This document shows, one piece after another, positions 16,273-24,984 of a stretch of 64,000 bases of DNA. Each line of letters starts with the position of its first letter. Position 1 is the first letter of the stretch. The position numbers and the translations under genes are program-made. Location of the stretch: NCBI GenBank assembly GCA_021771715.1, contig JAETOO010000007.1:62001-126000 (forward strand), written 5' to 3'. The notes beneath the pieces were generated by a model. That model was not told the DNA's origin and made no database searches. It saw nothing but the letters and a program-made list of their open reading frames with translations. Source of the stretch: Oscillospiraceae bacterium. GTDB lineage: Bacteria; Bacillota; Clostridia; Lachnospirales; Lachnospiraceae.

Positions 16273-17345
16273 GACGGAAAGACACCTTCTCCCTTCGTAC
16301 GGTTCGCAAAAAAATCATCCTGATGTCCAAGCTGGCCGGAATTTTCCTGATCGCCTCCTATATCGTATCGACCCGTCTGCCGATTGCGCCGGATGCCTCC
16401 TTTCTCCTCTGGATCGCCTTCGTCACTCTGCTGCTTCTGGCGATGGATCATCTGATGGGACGCTTCATCTCAACTCCCATCTCCAAGCTGAGTCAGTCCG
16501 CGCGAAGCATGGCGCAGCTGGACTTTTCCATCCCCTGCACGGTAAAAACGAACGACGAATTTGGAGCATTGTCCGAAAGCCTGCAAATCATGGCCGAAAA
16601 TCTGCAGCTGGCACTTGCAAAGCTCGAGGAGGCCAACGGCAAATTAGAGCAGGATGTAGAGCAAAAAAAGCGGTTACTGGCCGAGCGAAAGGAGCTGGTG
16701 GACAGTCTTTCCCATGAGATGAAAACTCCGTTAGGTGTGATCCGCGCCTATGCCGAGGGCTTGCAGGATGAAACAGACGAGGCAAAAAGGCAGCACTATT
16801 CCGAGGTCATCATAGCGGAAACGGAGCGCATGAGCAGCCTGATTACCACGTTGCTCGATCTGTCCGCGCTGGAAAACGGGGCTGCACAGCTTCACCCGGA
16901 GCGGCTCGACTTTGTTGAATTCCTGGAAACGGTTGCCGGGAGACTGCTGATCGATACGCCAGACGCTGATTTTATTCTGCAACACGAACTGCCGGAGCAC
17001 CCCGTTTATGTCGCTGCCGACAAGGCCCGGATGGAGCAGGTACTGGACAATCTGCTCGTCAACGCCAAAAGAAATGTCCGGCCCGGCGGTATTTTGCATT
17101 TATCTCTGACAGAAAATGACGGTATGCTGCATTTCTCTGTTTTTAATCAAGGACCGCCAATCCCGCAGGAACACTTGTCAAAAATCTGGACGAAATTCTA
17201 CCGTGACAGCACCTCCGGATACAGCGGTTCGGGACTGGGGCTTGCGATCGTCGCACAGATTTTGTCTATGCAGCACCTGGACTATGGCGTTGAAAACAGA
17301 TGCGGCGGCGTAGCGTTTTCTTTCTCTCTCCCCACTGTAAAATGA
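16269..17345 (+). CDS. sensor histidine kinase
   Basis: 358 residues with a short N-terminal sensor. Membrane segments lie near residues 18-36 and 40-60 with almost no external loop, as in intramembrane-sensing kinases that work with ABC exporters. HAMP-like region, HisKA box LVDSLSHEMKTPLGVIRAY, then an ATPase domain (EQVLDNLLVNAKRNV, GSGLGLAIVAQI). The first N-box residues are slightly unusual (NAKRNV rather than NA.KY). It is translated with the response regulator through the ATGA overlap. Confidence 0.93.
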   Translation: MRRKDTFSLRTVRKKIILMSKLAGIFLIASYIVSTRLPIAPDASFLLWIAFVTLLLLAMDHLMGRFISTPISKLSQSARSMAQLDFSIPCTVKTNDEFGALSESLQIMAENLQLALAKLEEANGKLEQDVEQKKRLLAERKELVDSLSHEMKTPLGVIRAYAEGLQDETDEAKRQHYSEVIIAETERMSSLITTLLDLSALENGAAQLHPERLDFVEFLETVAGRLLIDTPDADFILQHELPEHPVYVAADKARMEQVLDNLLVNAKRNVRPGGILHLSLTENDGMLHFSVFNQGPPIPQEHLSKIWTKFYRDSTSGYSGSGLGLAIVAQILSMQHLDYGVENRCGGVAFSFSLPTVK

Positions 17346-17417
17346 CAATCGGATCTTCGCGTAAGGGCTTCTGTTTCTAAAAAACGGGAGCCTTTTCGCT
17401 GCGCTTTCTAAAAAATT

Positions 17418-17458
17418 TCACACCGGCTTCACACCAATCTCACACCGACTTCAACGCG
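17418..17458 (+). promoter_or_regulatory. 11-bp-phased TCACACC repeats, likely response-regulator site
   Basis: TCACACC begins at 17418, 17429 and 17440, exactly 11 bp apart, with a degenerate fourth copy (TCAACGC) at 17451. OmpR-family regulators bind such phased direct repeats on one face of the helix. They lie about 50 bp before the start of the ABC exporter operon, just upstream of its probable promoter. Confidence 0.75.
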
Positions 17459-17506
17459 GTTTTCTATCTTTATCCCATCAAGAATCAACAGAAGGAGGGA
17501 GTACGA

Positions 17507-18355
17507 ATGATTGAGGTAAAGGACCTGACCTTCTCCTACGGAAAAGACAGACAGGCATTGCACGGCCTGAACTTTGCCGTAGGGGACGGGGAAATTTTTG
17601 GTTTCCTGGGGCCGAACGGTTCCGGCAAATCCACGACCCAGAAGATTCTGACAGGGATTTTGAAAGGGCACGGCGGCACGGTATCCCTGTTCGGGAGCGA
17701 CATCCGGGCCGCACACACAAGGGAATTTTTTCAAAAAATCGGCGTCCTGTTTGAGTTTCCCTATCTGTATGCGAACCTGAGCGTCCTGGACAATCTGCGC
17801 TATTTTGCCTCGTTCTATCCGCAGGACCAACTGCGGGATGCAGAAGAGCTGCTTGACGAGCTGGAATTTAAGCCGGACTTTCTGAAAAAGCCGGTTTCCT
17901 CCTACTCAAAGGGGATGCGCCAGCGTGCCAGCATGGCGAGGGCTCTGATCAGCAATCCGAAGCTCCTGTTCCTGGACGAGCCGACCAGCGGTCTCGACCC
18001 TGCCGGAGCTGTCCTCTTTCGCCAAATCATAGAGAATGAACGGAAAAAGGGCACCACCGTATTTTTGACAACCCACAATATGCTGGACGCCGACCTGCTC
18101 TGCGACCGAGTGGCATTCCTCTCCAACGGAACCCTTGTCGCTCTCGATACGCCCGGAAACCTGAAAGAGCAGAATCGCAATCACAGCATCGTGATTGAAT
18201 ACCTGTATCAGGGCAAGCGGGCGGAACAGACGATTGCGGCCCCGGAGCTCAGAGCCGGGATTCCGTTTGCGTACGATGAAATCATCCGCATCCACTCTCA
18301 GGAGCCGACCTTGGAGGATATCTTTCTCCGGTATACGGGAAGGAGGCTTTCGTAA
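17507..18355 (+). CDS. ABC exporter ATP-binding protein
   Basis: 282 residues. Walker A GPNGSGKS, Q-loop region KIGVLFEFPYLYANL, signature YSKGMRQRASMARAL, Walker B LLFLDEPTSGLDP and the switch His in LTTHNML. The C-terminal ~80 residues form the extra domain common in ABC-2 exporter ATPases. GGAGGGAG precedes the ATG. Its stop overlaps the next start (TAATG). With the two permeases it resembles the three-part exporters annotated as fluoroquinolone or peptide-antibiotic transporters; the substrate here is unknown. Confidence 0.94.
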   Translation: MIEVKDLTFSYGKDRQALHGLNFAVGDGEIFGFLGPNGSGKSTTQKILTGILKGHGGTVSLFGSDIRAAHTREFFQKIGVLFEFPYLYANLSVLDNLRYFASFYPQDQLRDAEELLDELEFKPDFLKKPVSSYSKGMRQRASMARALISNPKLLFLDEPTSGLDPAGAVLFRQIIENERKKGTTVFLTTHNMLDADLLCDRVAFLSNGTLVALDTPGNLKEQNRNHSIVIEYLYQGKRAEQTIAAPELRAGIPFAYDEIIRIHSQEPTLEDIFLRYTGRRLS

Positions 18356-19347
18356 TGAGACATTTTCGATCCCTGCTCAAAAAAGACATCCGGCTTCTGG
18401 TCTCAGGAAAATTTTTTCTGATGTCGCTGGGCTGTCTGATTCTTTACACGTTATATGTGAACTTTGGGTATCTCAGATTTGTGAACGCCCAGTTATATAA
18501 CGTCTACCTGTACGACCCGGTGGGAACGCAGGCGGCGGTTTCTGAGCTGATGCAGCGCGTTTCCTCCGCAGAAGAACTTGACATGGCATTGCGCGAGGAC
18601 ACGAACGGCGTGGGCATTGACGCCGGCACGGGAACAGTCCGGATTCTCATGTACGAGGGAACGGAACATGCGGACCGCCACCGCGCGGACTACGCCCTTT
18701 CCCTCCTGCGGCCAGCAGAGCATGGCGCCGCCGAGACGATCGGTTCCAATACGCCGGAACAAAAAGCGCGAAAAGAAATAACCTGCGAACTGCTCTTTTT
18801 TGAGATTACCGCCGTCGGATTTCTGGGCATGGCCTCTGTGCTGTTTAAGGAAAAAAGTATGGGCATCATTCGCGTTCATGCCATCCTTCCGTTACAGAAA
18901 AACCTGTTTGTCCTGTCCAAGCTGGTGATTTTCCTGCTGTCCGATCTGCTCTTTGCCGTGCTGCTCTCCTCGCTCAATGCAGGGCTGCCGGACACCATCG
19001 CTCTGTTGCCGGCAATCCTGCTTCAAACGACGTTCCTGTCCCTGATTATGGCTCTGGCCGGTTTAATCTGTTCCCTGCTCCTAAAGGACTTTCGACAGTT
19101 TACGCTGGCCTATCTGGTCCTTGCTGTTTTTGTGGCAACTCCGGTATTTTTATCCGCAAACACAGCGGTAAAGCTGGATTGGATCCGCTTCCATCCATTC
19201 TATCACCTTTACATGGGGTTAAAACATGCGTACTTTCAGACGTCCACGCCCGGCCCGTCTTATTGTTTGGGGTGTGCCGCCGCAATCGCGTCTCTCTTTG
19301 CCGCGGTGCAGGTTCTGTTTCTGAGGGAAATGAGAAAGGAGATTTGA
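18355..19347 (+). CDS. ABC-2 type exporter permease, first subunit
   Basis: 330 residues. One N-terminal helix (FFLMSLGCLILYTLYVNF), an external domain of about 110 residues, then about five helices (ITAVGFLGMASVLF, LVIFLLSDLLFAVLLSSLNA, LPAILLQTTFLSLIMALAG, LAYLVLAVFVATPVFLS). This is the usual ABC-2 layout. It is translationally coupled to the ATPase and followed two bases later by the second permease. Confidence 0.85.
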   Translation: MRHFRSLLKKDIRLLVSGKFFLMSLGCLILYTLYVNFGYLRFVNAQLYNVYLYDPVGTQAAVSELMQRVSSAEELDMALREDTNGVGIDAGTGTVRILMYEGTEHADRHRADYALSLLRPAEHGAAETIGSNTPEQKARKEITCELLFFEITAVGFLGMASVLFKEKSMGIIRVHAILPLQKNLFVLSKLVIFLLSDLLFAVLLSSLNAGLPDTIALLPAILLQTTFLSLIMALAGLICSLLLKDFRQFTLAYLVLAVFVATPVFLSANTAVKLDWIRFHPFYHLYMGLKHAYFQTSTPGPSYCLGCAAAIASLFAAVQVLFLREMRKEI

Positions 19348-19349
19348 AT

Positions 19350-20369
19350 ATGAAAGGCTTACACTACCAGCTCAAAAGCGTGCTGCACGACAAATTTTGT
19401 CTGATGAGTTTCCTGTTGCCCCTTGTCGTCGCTGCCGCTCTGAACACGGTCGGCATGATGGACTTCTCCTCCCTGGGGGAACTCCACTTCGGCATTCTGG
19501 AACATGACCTGCCCGGGCAGACCATTACATGGCTGGAACAATACGGCCCGGTGACCGCTTACCCAACACAGAAGGATCTGGAGGATGCCATCAAGGAACC
19601 TTCCACGAATTTGATCGGAGTGAAAGCGGATGGGAAGGCGATTCGGACGATTCTCTCCGGTGATGAACTGGACCTGTTCCGTCAAACCGCTGACACACTT
19701 CCCGCCCTCTATGAGCAGAGGGAGCTCTCCCGGCAGGCGGAGATTTGCGTGTTAGAACGCCCTGACGTGATGGCAAAATTTCACGAGATGTTCCTCGTCG
19801 TCACGCTGATCGTCGCGATGTTTATGGGGTGTACCTTCAACGCTATGAACATGATCTCCGAAAAGGAGGACGGTGTTGCGCTGATCAATGAAATCCTGCC
19901 CATGACAGCCAGACAATATGCGCTTCAGAAGCTCGCTATCGGCTTTGTACTCGGCTGCCTGTCCGCCATTTTTACAGCGGCGATCTGCTTTCGGCTGCCT
20001 CCCGTCAAGGCGGCGCTCCTGCTGGCGCTGATTGTCCTCTCCTCCTTTGTGTCTGCGCTAATCGGCCTGTTGATCGGCAGAATCTCGGATACGCTGATGG
20101 TTGGCGTGATCTATATAAAACTTGTCCTTCTGGTGTTTATGGCGGTGCCGATTCTGAGCTTTCTTGTGGGAATCCGCAATCCGCTTGTCCAATCCATCTG
20201 CTATTTCGTCCCCTCACAGGCGACCTTCGAGGGGATTATGGATCTGGCAAACGGCGGCACGGCCACAGCGATCCGGGATGGTGTGATCCTTGCGGGACAC
20301 TGTGCGGGTTGGTTTTTGCTCTATCTGCTCCTGTCCAAACGGAAGAGAATGCACGCATCGCTTACCTGA
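19350..20369 (+). CDS. ABC-2 type exporter permease, second subunit
   Basis: 339 residues from the ATG at 19350, which has AAAGGAG upstream. A longer in-frame reading overlaps the first permease and is rejected. One helix near residues 20-36, an external domain, then helices VVTLIVAMFMGCTFNAMNMI, IGFVLGCLSAIFTAAI, LLLALIVLSSFVSALIGLLI, YIKLVLLVFMAVPILSFLV and a final VILAGHCAGWFLLYLLL. It pairs with the preceding permease as a heterodimer. Confidence 0.85.
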   Translation: MKGLHYQLKSVLHDKFCLMSFLLPLVVAAALNTVGMMDFSSLGELHFGILEHDLPGQTITWLEQYGPVTAYPTQKDLEDAIKEPSTNLIGVKADGKAIRTILSGDELDLFRQTADTLPALYEQRELSRQAEICVLERPDVMAKFHEMFLVVTLIVAMFMGCTFNAMNMISEKEDGVALINEILPMTARQYALQKLAIGFVLGCLSAIFTAAICFRLPPVKAALLLALIVLSSFVSALIGLLIGRISDTLMVGVIYIKLVLLVFMAVPILSFLVGIRNPLVQSICYFVPSQATFEGIMDLANGGTATAIRDGVILAGHCAGWFLLYLLLSKRKRMHASLT

Positions 20370-20457
20370 AACGGTCTGCCCGGCCCGGTGGCAGAAAGTA
20401 AAAATGTGTCTCACTTCTCTGTATCATTTTTCTCCTGCATAGCAAGGACAAAATACG

Positions 20458-20571
20458 TTCGATCCCTTACGTTGTGTTTTTATCTCTGCTCCTCGATTTT
20501 ATCATATGAGCAAGAATTTGGCCACAAAAACCACACGCACGGACACGACTGAAATTTTATGCTGAAAACGC
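20458..20571 (-). repeat. duplicated 114-bp segment, copy B1
   Basis: Matches 22945-23058 over 114 bp without gaps. Read on the minus strand it contains TATGATAAAAT followed by GAGGAG, a promoter plus leader. In copy B2 this leads into the VOC gene fragment; here it leads into nothing recognisable. Its upstream end even carries the last codons (AFSA, stop) of the DUF402-type gene next to B2, so it is a remnant of a duplicated junction. Confidence 0.9.
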
Positions 20572-20669
20572 TGCACATGTTTTTCAAAAGTTCAAAAACA
20601 AATACCCTGTGAACTGCTGTTTACCAGACAAATAAATGGGGATACTAAGAATCGAAAGGGCGAATTATT

Positions 20670-21284
20670 ATGTCACACAATCACTACGTCTCAGAAGAAA
20701 ATCTCAGAAAATTTCACAATCTTCAAAAACAGATATCGGCATGCCGCGATTGTCAGGACCACTTTGGTTTCGAACCCCACCCAATCGTATTCGGCAATCT
20801 TAACGCCAAAATCATGCAGATCAGTCAGGCGCCTTCCCTGAACGTTCATAATACAAGGATCCCCTTTTATGACGCCAGCGGAAAGCGACTGCGTTCCGAA
20901 TGGTATCAGATACCTGATGAAAGTTTCTATAACCCGGATAATTTTTATATCGTGTCTGTCGCACATTGTTATCCGGGCAAAGCCCCTGGCAGCGGTGACA
21001 GAAAACCGCCAAAATGCTGTGCCGATAAATGGTTAGCCCAGGAACTTGCATTCGTACAAAATGAAATCTACATTCTTATTGGCGGATATGCTGCCGCCTA
21101 TTTCTTTCCAGGTGAAGCGTTAACAAATCTGGTTTTCCAGGATCTTGAACTCAACGGGAAGAAGGCGTTTGTTCTGCCCCATCCCTCCCCGCTGAACATA
21201 AAATGGTTCCGGGATCACCCGGCGTTTGAAGAAATAAGGATCAAAAAAGTGTCTCAGGTAATCCATGAAGTGCTTGGATTATAA
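20670..21284 (+). CDS. uracil-DNA glycosylase superfamily protein
   Basis: 204 residues of the UDG fold, distinct from the family-4 enzyme at 11.8 kb. Diagnostic parts: CRDCQDHFGFEPHPI (cysteine pair 25/28), MQISQAPSLNVHNTRIPFYD at the active-site position, SVAHCYPGKAPGSGDRKPPK, LIGGYAAAYFF and a final LPHPSPLNIKW. Such proteins are usually annotated simply as uracil-DNA glycosylase family protein; the glycosylase activity of this group is less studied. GAAAGGGCG precedes the ATG at 20670. It lies between the B1/B2 repeats. Confidence 0.8.
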   Translation: MSHNHYVSEENLRKFHNLQKQISACRDCQDHFGFEPHPIVFGNLNAKIMQISQAPSLNVHNTRIPFYDASGKRLRSEWYQIPDESFYNPDNFYIVSVAHCYPGKAPGSGDRKPPKCCADKWLAQELAFVQNEIYILIGGYAAAYFFPGEALTNLVFQDLELNGKKAFVLPHPSPLNIKWFRDHPAFEEIRIKKVSQVIHEVLGL

Positions 21285-21502
21285 TTCCATGATTACTCGA
21301 TCCGAGACTAGCTCTATTTTTAGTTTCTCATCTTTTGTACCAATGTTTAATTCAAAGATCGATTAAGTCCCTTATTTACAAAATTTAAAGAATAAGCAGT
21401 TTTCGCTCATATCCCAAGGCTTAATTTTTTCTGTTGGGCGCTAGTCATTTTTGCCCTTTTCAGGATAATGACTATTAAGAAAAAAGTAAGTTCAAATTAA
21501 AA

Positions 21503-22570
21503 TTATAATTTCCTTGCTTTAATAACAAAAGAGGTTGGCAACATTAATGCCTTTCTGCCGTAATCGTTGCCTGCCTCTGTTGCTTTTTCTCTGTCGGTTT
21601 GTTCAAATAGCTTGTCAATTATAAATCCATTATCAGCTAATGCATTGATATATGTGCTCAGCATACGGTTAGAGAGCATTATTTTTTTATCGCTCATATC
21701 GGCACAATACCATTCTTCGTTAAAATAGGAATTGCTGAATATCAGTTTGCCGTTCTCGACAGAAACGCACTTGTGGATCGGGTGCGACCATCCAAAAACG
21801 AACACGCCGTTATCTTTTAGATAGGAATAAATACGCTTAAATGTTTTATCCAAATCGGTAGTCCATCCAATTCCATAAACGGAATAGACCAAATCAAAAT
21901 GATTACAGGGCAGTCCGCAATCATTTTCCATAGGCGAGCAGACAAGATTCGCAATAACTCCTTGTGAGCTTAGAAAGTCTCTCGTGCGCTCTATCTGATT
22001 AGCAGATATATCCAACCCCCATAAGTCAGCAGCACCTCGGTCAGCTATGTATTTCAAGGAACGACCATTACCGCAACCGATTTCAAGGACGCTTTTACCC
22101 GATAAATCTTCAAGTAAGCCCAATTTATCCTCTGATGGAAGAAAACCGCCCCAACTCGGCAGAGCAGTTACACCCAGGAACTTGCTTCCGATTGTATCCC
22201 AAAACTCGGTGTTCGTCTTATGTGCGCCGATTACATTCCTATCCACATTAGCCACCTGACCTAAAACCTTGCCGCCAACAATATTCTTTTTCATTTCTTC
22301 CGCTTCTTTTACAAGTTTCATCATATTTTCCTCCGCTTTCTGTTTGTAGTCGGCGTCGGTCAGCTTTTCTCCTGAAAACAATTCATTGAGATTTATTTTA
22401 AGGCTTTCGCAAATCGGAAGCATAAGTGACAATTCCGGCATTCCATTTCCACATTCCCACTTACTTACGGTTTTATCACTAATTTTAAGAATATCAGCAA
22501 ATTCACGCTGCGTTAAATTCTGCTGTTTTCTCATTTCAGCAATGAACCGCCCAATTTTAACTTGATCCAT
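21503..22570 (-). CDS. XRE-type HTH fused to SAM-dependent methyltransferase
   Basis: 355 residues. Residues 1-65 are an XRE helix-turn-helix (IAEMRKQQNLTQREFADIL, ISDKTVSKWECGNGMPELS). A short charged helix follows, then from about residue 110 a class I methyltransferase: KSVLEIGCGNGRSLKYIADR (SAM motif I), LWGLDISANQ, DLVYSVYGIGW and LKDNGVFVFGWSHP. The start at 22570 has AAAGGTGG upstream; a GTG four codons earlier is within that site. The gene is AT-rich compared with the core, a sign of transfer. It may couple a modification reaction to gene control; the substrate is unknown. Confidence 0.85.
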   Translation of the reverse strand: MDQVKIGRFIAEMRKQQNLTQREFADILKISDKTVSKWECGNGMPELSLMLPICESLKINLNELFSGEKLTDADYKQKAEENMMKLVKEAEEMKKNIVGGKVLGQVANVDRNVIGAHKTNTEFWDTIGSKFLGVTALPSWGGFLPSEDKLGLLEDLSGKSVLEIGCGNGRSLKYIADRGAADLWGLDISANQIERTRDFLSSQGVIANLVCSPMENDCGLPCNHFDLVYSVYGIGWTTDLDKTFKRIYSYLKDNGVFVFGWSHPIHKCVSVENGKLIFSNSYFNEEWYCADMSDKKIMLSNRMLSTYINALADNGFIIDKLFEQTDREKATEAGNDYGRKALMLPTSFVIKARKL

Positions 22571-22678
22571 ACCCGGCACCACCTTTCGATGAGGACATTA
22601 TATAGTAACTGTTTGTTAAATCACACCCACGAATCGTAGAGTTTTCATTATTTAGTCAGGAGAGTCACAAATACAAAA

Positions 22679-22711
22679 ACGGTGACGGGATAAAAACCTC
22701 CTGCCACCGTA
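22679..22711 (-). terminator. hairpin after the VOC fragment
   Basis: ACGGTGaCGGGa and its near complement CCTgCCACCGT enclose an A-rich loop. It lies between the VOC fragment and the methyltransferase gene on their shared strand. No clear U tract. Confidence 0.45.
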
Positions 22712-22749
22712 TGTTTTGCTTGCTACCTATAAACTACTTGCAATGATTT

Positions 22750-22941
22750 TTACTCGAACTCGGCGTGTCCTTTGCCGCTCTTAACTATCTCAAATGCAAC
22801 ACAAAATCCAAACTTTTCATAAAATTCAACTGTCGCTCTCATATCCTTGGTCGGAATTCCGATGTGCTGGATGCCACTTATTTTTGCATTCATTTTATTG
22901 TTCCTCGCTTTCCTTTCTATTTCTTTTGCCATTACCGGCAT
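22750..22941 (-). pseudogene. truncated VOC/glyoxalase-family gene
   Basis: 63 residues. The segment ISGIQHIGIPTKDMRATVEF and YEKFGFCVAFE is the first beta-alpha-beta unit of a vicinal oxygen chelate protein, with the usual metal-ligand His. Intact members are about 120-140 residues; here the frame stops soon after and no continuation is visible. It is preceded by promoter segment B2. Confidence 0.7.
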
Positions 22942-22944
22942 AGA

Positions 22945-23058
22945 TTCGATCCCTTACGTTGTGTTTTTATCTCTGCTCCTCGATTTTATCATATGAACAA
23001 AAATTCTGCCACAAAAACCACACGCACGGACACGACCGAATTTTTATGCTGAAAACGC
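22945..23058 (-). repeat. duplicated 114-bp segment, copy B2
   Basis: Second copy of 20458-20571, same orientation. It carries the stop of the DUF402-like gene at its upstream end, then a TATGAT promoter, GAGGAG and the leader of the VOC fragment. Direct repeats B1 and B2 enclose the UDG-like gene, the HTH-methyltransferase gene and the VOC fragment. Confidence 0.9.
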
Positions 23059-23595
23059 CAGCGACTTTTTAATCATTTCATAGCACCTTCTTGTATATTC
23101 TATAAACGAGGAAATATCACTTAACAACCCTTGTTGCAATCTATGACTTGTTTCGATTGCAAGATTAAATTGCTCTTGTGTAATATCTTTCTTTGACAAT
23201 GCTCCTTCCAGTTCGTCCATGTCATCCACTATAATGGTTCCATCTGGATAAACTACCAAATCTAAATATAAATCATCAAAATATGGCACTCCATCGACAT
23301 CAATACCTTGCGATGCTATCATATCTATATACCAAAGTAAAACTTTTTCATTTTCATCCATCATGGCTGTTATACAATACCAATCATTCCGGGGTAAGAT
23401 TGATAGCCATTTTCTTCCTTTATCACACACTACAATATCTTCCCCGTTAAATTTCCAAGTCTGTATTTCGCTTACCTCTTTAATATCTATAAAACCAATA
23501 TATCCGTTCAGCAATTCCGAGTTTACCGTTTTTCCAAATAGATCTTTCGAAAAAATACATTGCCACTCATCATATGATAACCGACTTCTTTTCAT
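23044..23595 (-). CDS. DUF402 family protein (possible nucleotide phosphatase)
   Basis: 183 residues. The pattern GRKWLSILPRNDWYCITAMM, DENEKVLLWYIDM, GVPYFDDLYLDLVVYPDG and IIVDDMDELEGALSKKDIT is typical of DUF402/FomD-like proteins, some of which are nucleoside di/triphosphate hydrolases. The Tyr/Asp/Lys cluster around YFDDLYLDLV is the expected active site. The gene is AT-rich like the rest of the island. Its stop codon lies inside repeat B2. Confidence 0.8.
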   Translation of the reverse strand: MKRSRLSYDEWQCIFSKDLFGKTVNSELLNGYIGFIDIKEVSEIQTWKFNGEDIVVCDKGRKWLSILPRNDWYCITAMMDENEKVLLWYIDMIASQGIDVDGVPYFDDLYLDLVVYPDGTIIVDDMDELEGALSKKDITQEQFNLAIETSHRLQQGLLSDISSFIEYTRRCYEMIKKSLAFSA

Positions 23596-23666
23596 AAGTT
23601 CCTACCTCACATAGTACAAATTTGTAGATATGATTATACCACTTCCAATTTCTATTCACTACAAAT

Positions 23667-23697
23667 ATGGCAGGCAATCCTATCGATTACCTGCCAT
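23667..23697 (-). terminator. terminator of the GMP synthase gene
   Basis: ATGGCAGG and CCTGCCAT arms with a 15-nt loop lie 28 bp past the stop codon, followed by a short ATTTG. Confidence 0.65.
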
Positions 23698-23724
23698 ATA
23701 AAATAAATTGTGTGAAATTTTTCA

Positions 23725-24708
23725 TCACTCAAACTCAATGGTCCCGGTCGGCTTCGGCGTGAAATCATACAGCACGCGGTTGACGCCCGGCACCTCATGC
23801 GTGATGCGGTCAACCAGATGACACATGAGCTCAAACGGGATATTTTCCACGGTTGCAGACATCGCATCCGTCGTGTTGACTGCGCGGATGATCACAGACC
23901 ACTCAAAGGCGCGCTCGCCGTTCTTAATCCCAGTGGACTTGAAATCCGGCACAACGGTAAAATACTGCCATACTTTGCCCTCTAACCCATTCTTCGCAAA
24001 CTCCTCGCGCAGAATCGCATCGGATTCCCGGACTGCTTCCAGTCGGTCGCGCGTGATCGCACCCGGACAGCGAACACCCAGCCCCGGTCCCGGGAACGGC
24101 TGACGGTATACCATACTGTCCGGCAGGCCAAGCTGATGCCCTACCATGCGCACCTCATCCTTGAACAGGATTTTGACCGGCTCCACCAGTTCAAACTTCA
24201 TATCCTCCGGCAATCCGCCTGCATTGTGATGCGCCTTGATTCCTTTTTCACTCTCCAGAATATCCGGCCAGATCGTTCCCTGTGCCAGACACTCTACGCC
24301 GTCCAGCTTACGCGCTTCCTCCGCAAATACCTCGATGAACTCCCCGCCGATGATCATGCGCTTCTGCTCCGGATCTGAGATTCCTGCCAGCTTGTCCAGA
24401 AAACGGTCTGTCGCGTCTACATAGATCAGATTTGCATTCATCTCATCGCGGAATACCTGAATCACCTGCTCCGGCTCGCCCTTGCGCAGAAGTCCATGAT
24501 TTACATGTACACATACCAGCTGCTGTCCGATCGCGCGGATCAACAGCGCTGCAACTACGGATGAATCTACACCGCCGGACAGCGCCAGAAGCACCTTTCT
24601 GTCACCGATCTGCGCACGCAGCTCCTTCACCTGCTCCTCAATGAACGCATCCGCCAGTGCGGGCGTCGTAATCCTTACCATGTCCTCTGGACGTCTCTCT
24701 GTTGCCAT
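23725..24708 (-). CDS. guaA: GMP synthase, ATP-pyrophosphatase and dimerization domains only
   Basis: 327 residues. It converts XMP to GMP through an adenylyl intermediate. The P-loop motif ALSGGVDSSVVAALL, the GTIWPDILES segment, the RQPFPGPGLGVRC motif and the C-terminal dimerization part ending in PKPTGTIEFE are all intact. Bacterial GuaA is normally about 510-525 residues with an N-terminal class I amidotransferase that supplies ammonia from glutamine; that half is missing here. The start (ATG, GGAGG 8 nt upstream) is clear, and upstream sequence carries no amidotransferase motif. It either uses free ammonia or a separate glutaminase subunit, as in archaea. Its neighbours give no hint. 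Confidence 0.92.
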   Translation of the reverse strand: MATERRPEDMVRITTPALADAFIEEQVKELRAQIGDRKVLLALSGGVDSSVVAALLIRAIGQQLVCVHVNHGLLRKGEPEQVIQVFRDEMNANLIYVDATDRFLDKLAGISDPEQKRMIIGGEFIEVFAEEARKLDGVECLAQGTIWPDILESEKGIKAHHNAGGLPEDMKFELVEPVKILFKDEVRMVGHQLGLPDSMVYRQPFPGPGLGVRCPGAITRDRLEAVRESDAILREEFAKNGLEGKVWQYFTVVPDFKSTGIKNGERAFEWSVIIRAVNTTDAMSATVENIPFELMCHLVDRITHEVPGVNRVLYDFTPKPTGTIEFE

Positions 24709-24984
24709 CTCGTTATCCTCCGTATGTTCCGTATTCTGCTAACCCGACTTCCCGGCTGTTTTCCTCTCGCACACGATATTCCGCGCCCGATATCCACGAC
24801 CCGACAGCTGCCAGCAGTTGTTCTTTGACGTTACCTACTTTACCATAGTTTCGCTTCTTTGGGAAGAAGAAAATCGTGCTCAGATTTCTCTGGATTCCCG
24901 CCCTTGTCTGTGCTATACTCTCTCTGACAAAATCCGGGGCAGCGAGTGCCTGCTCCGTCTACTACGCTAAAGGAGCATTTCATC
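24709..24984. other. divergent promoter region guaA / MFS gene
   Basis: Holds the guaA ribosome binding site, then unassigned sequence, and a TATACT -10 box at 24914-24919 for the plus-strand transporter. A guanine-type riboswitch was looked for and not seen. Confidence 0.4.

Noticed and set aside
24709-24984. purine riboswitch upstream of guaA
   Set aside because: The conserved loop and junction sequences were not found on the minus strand.
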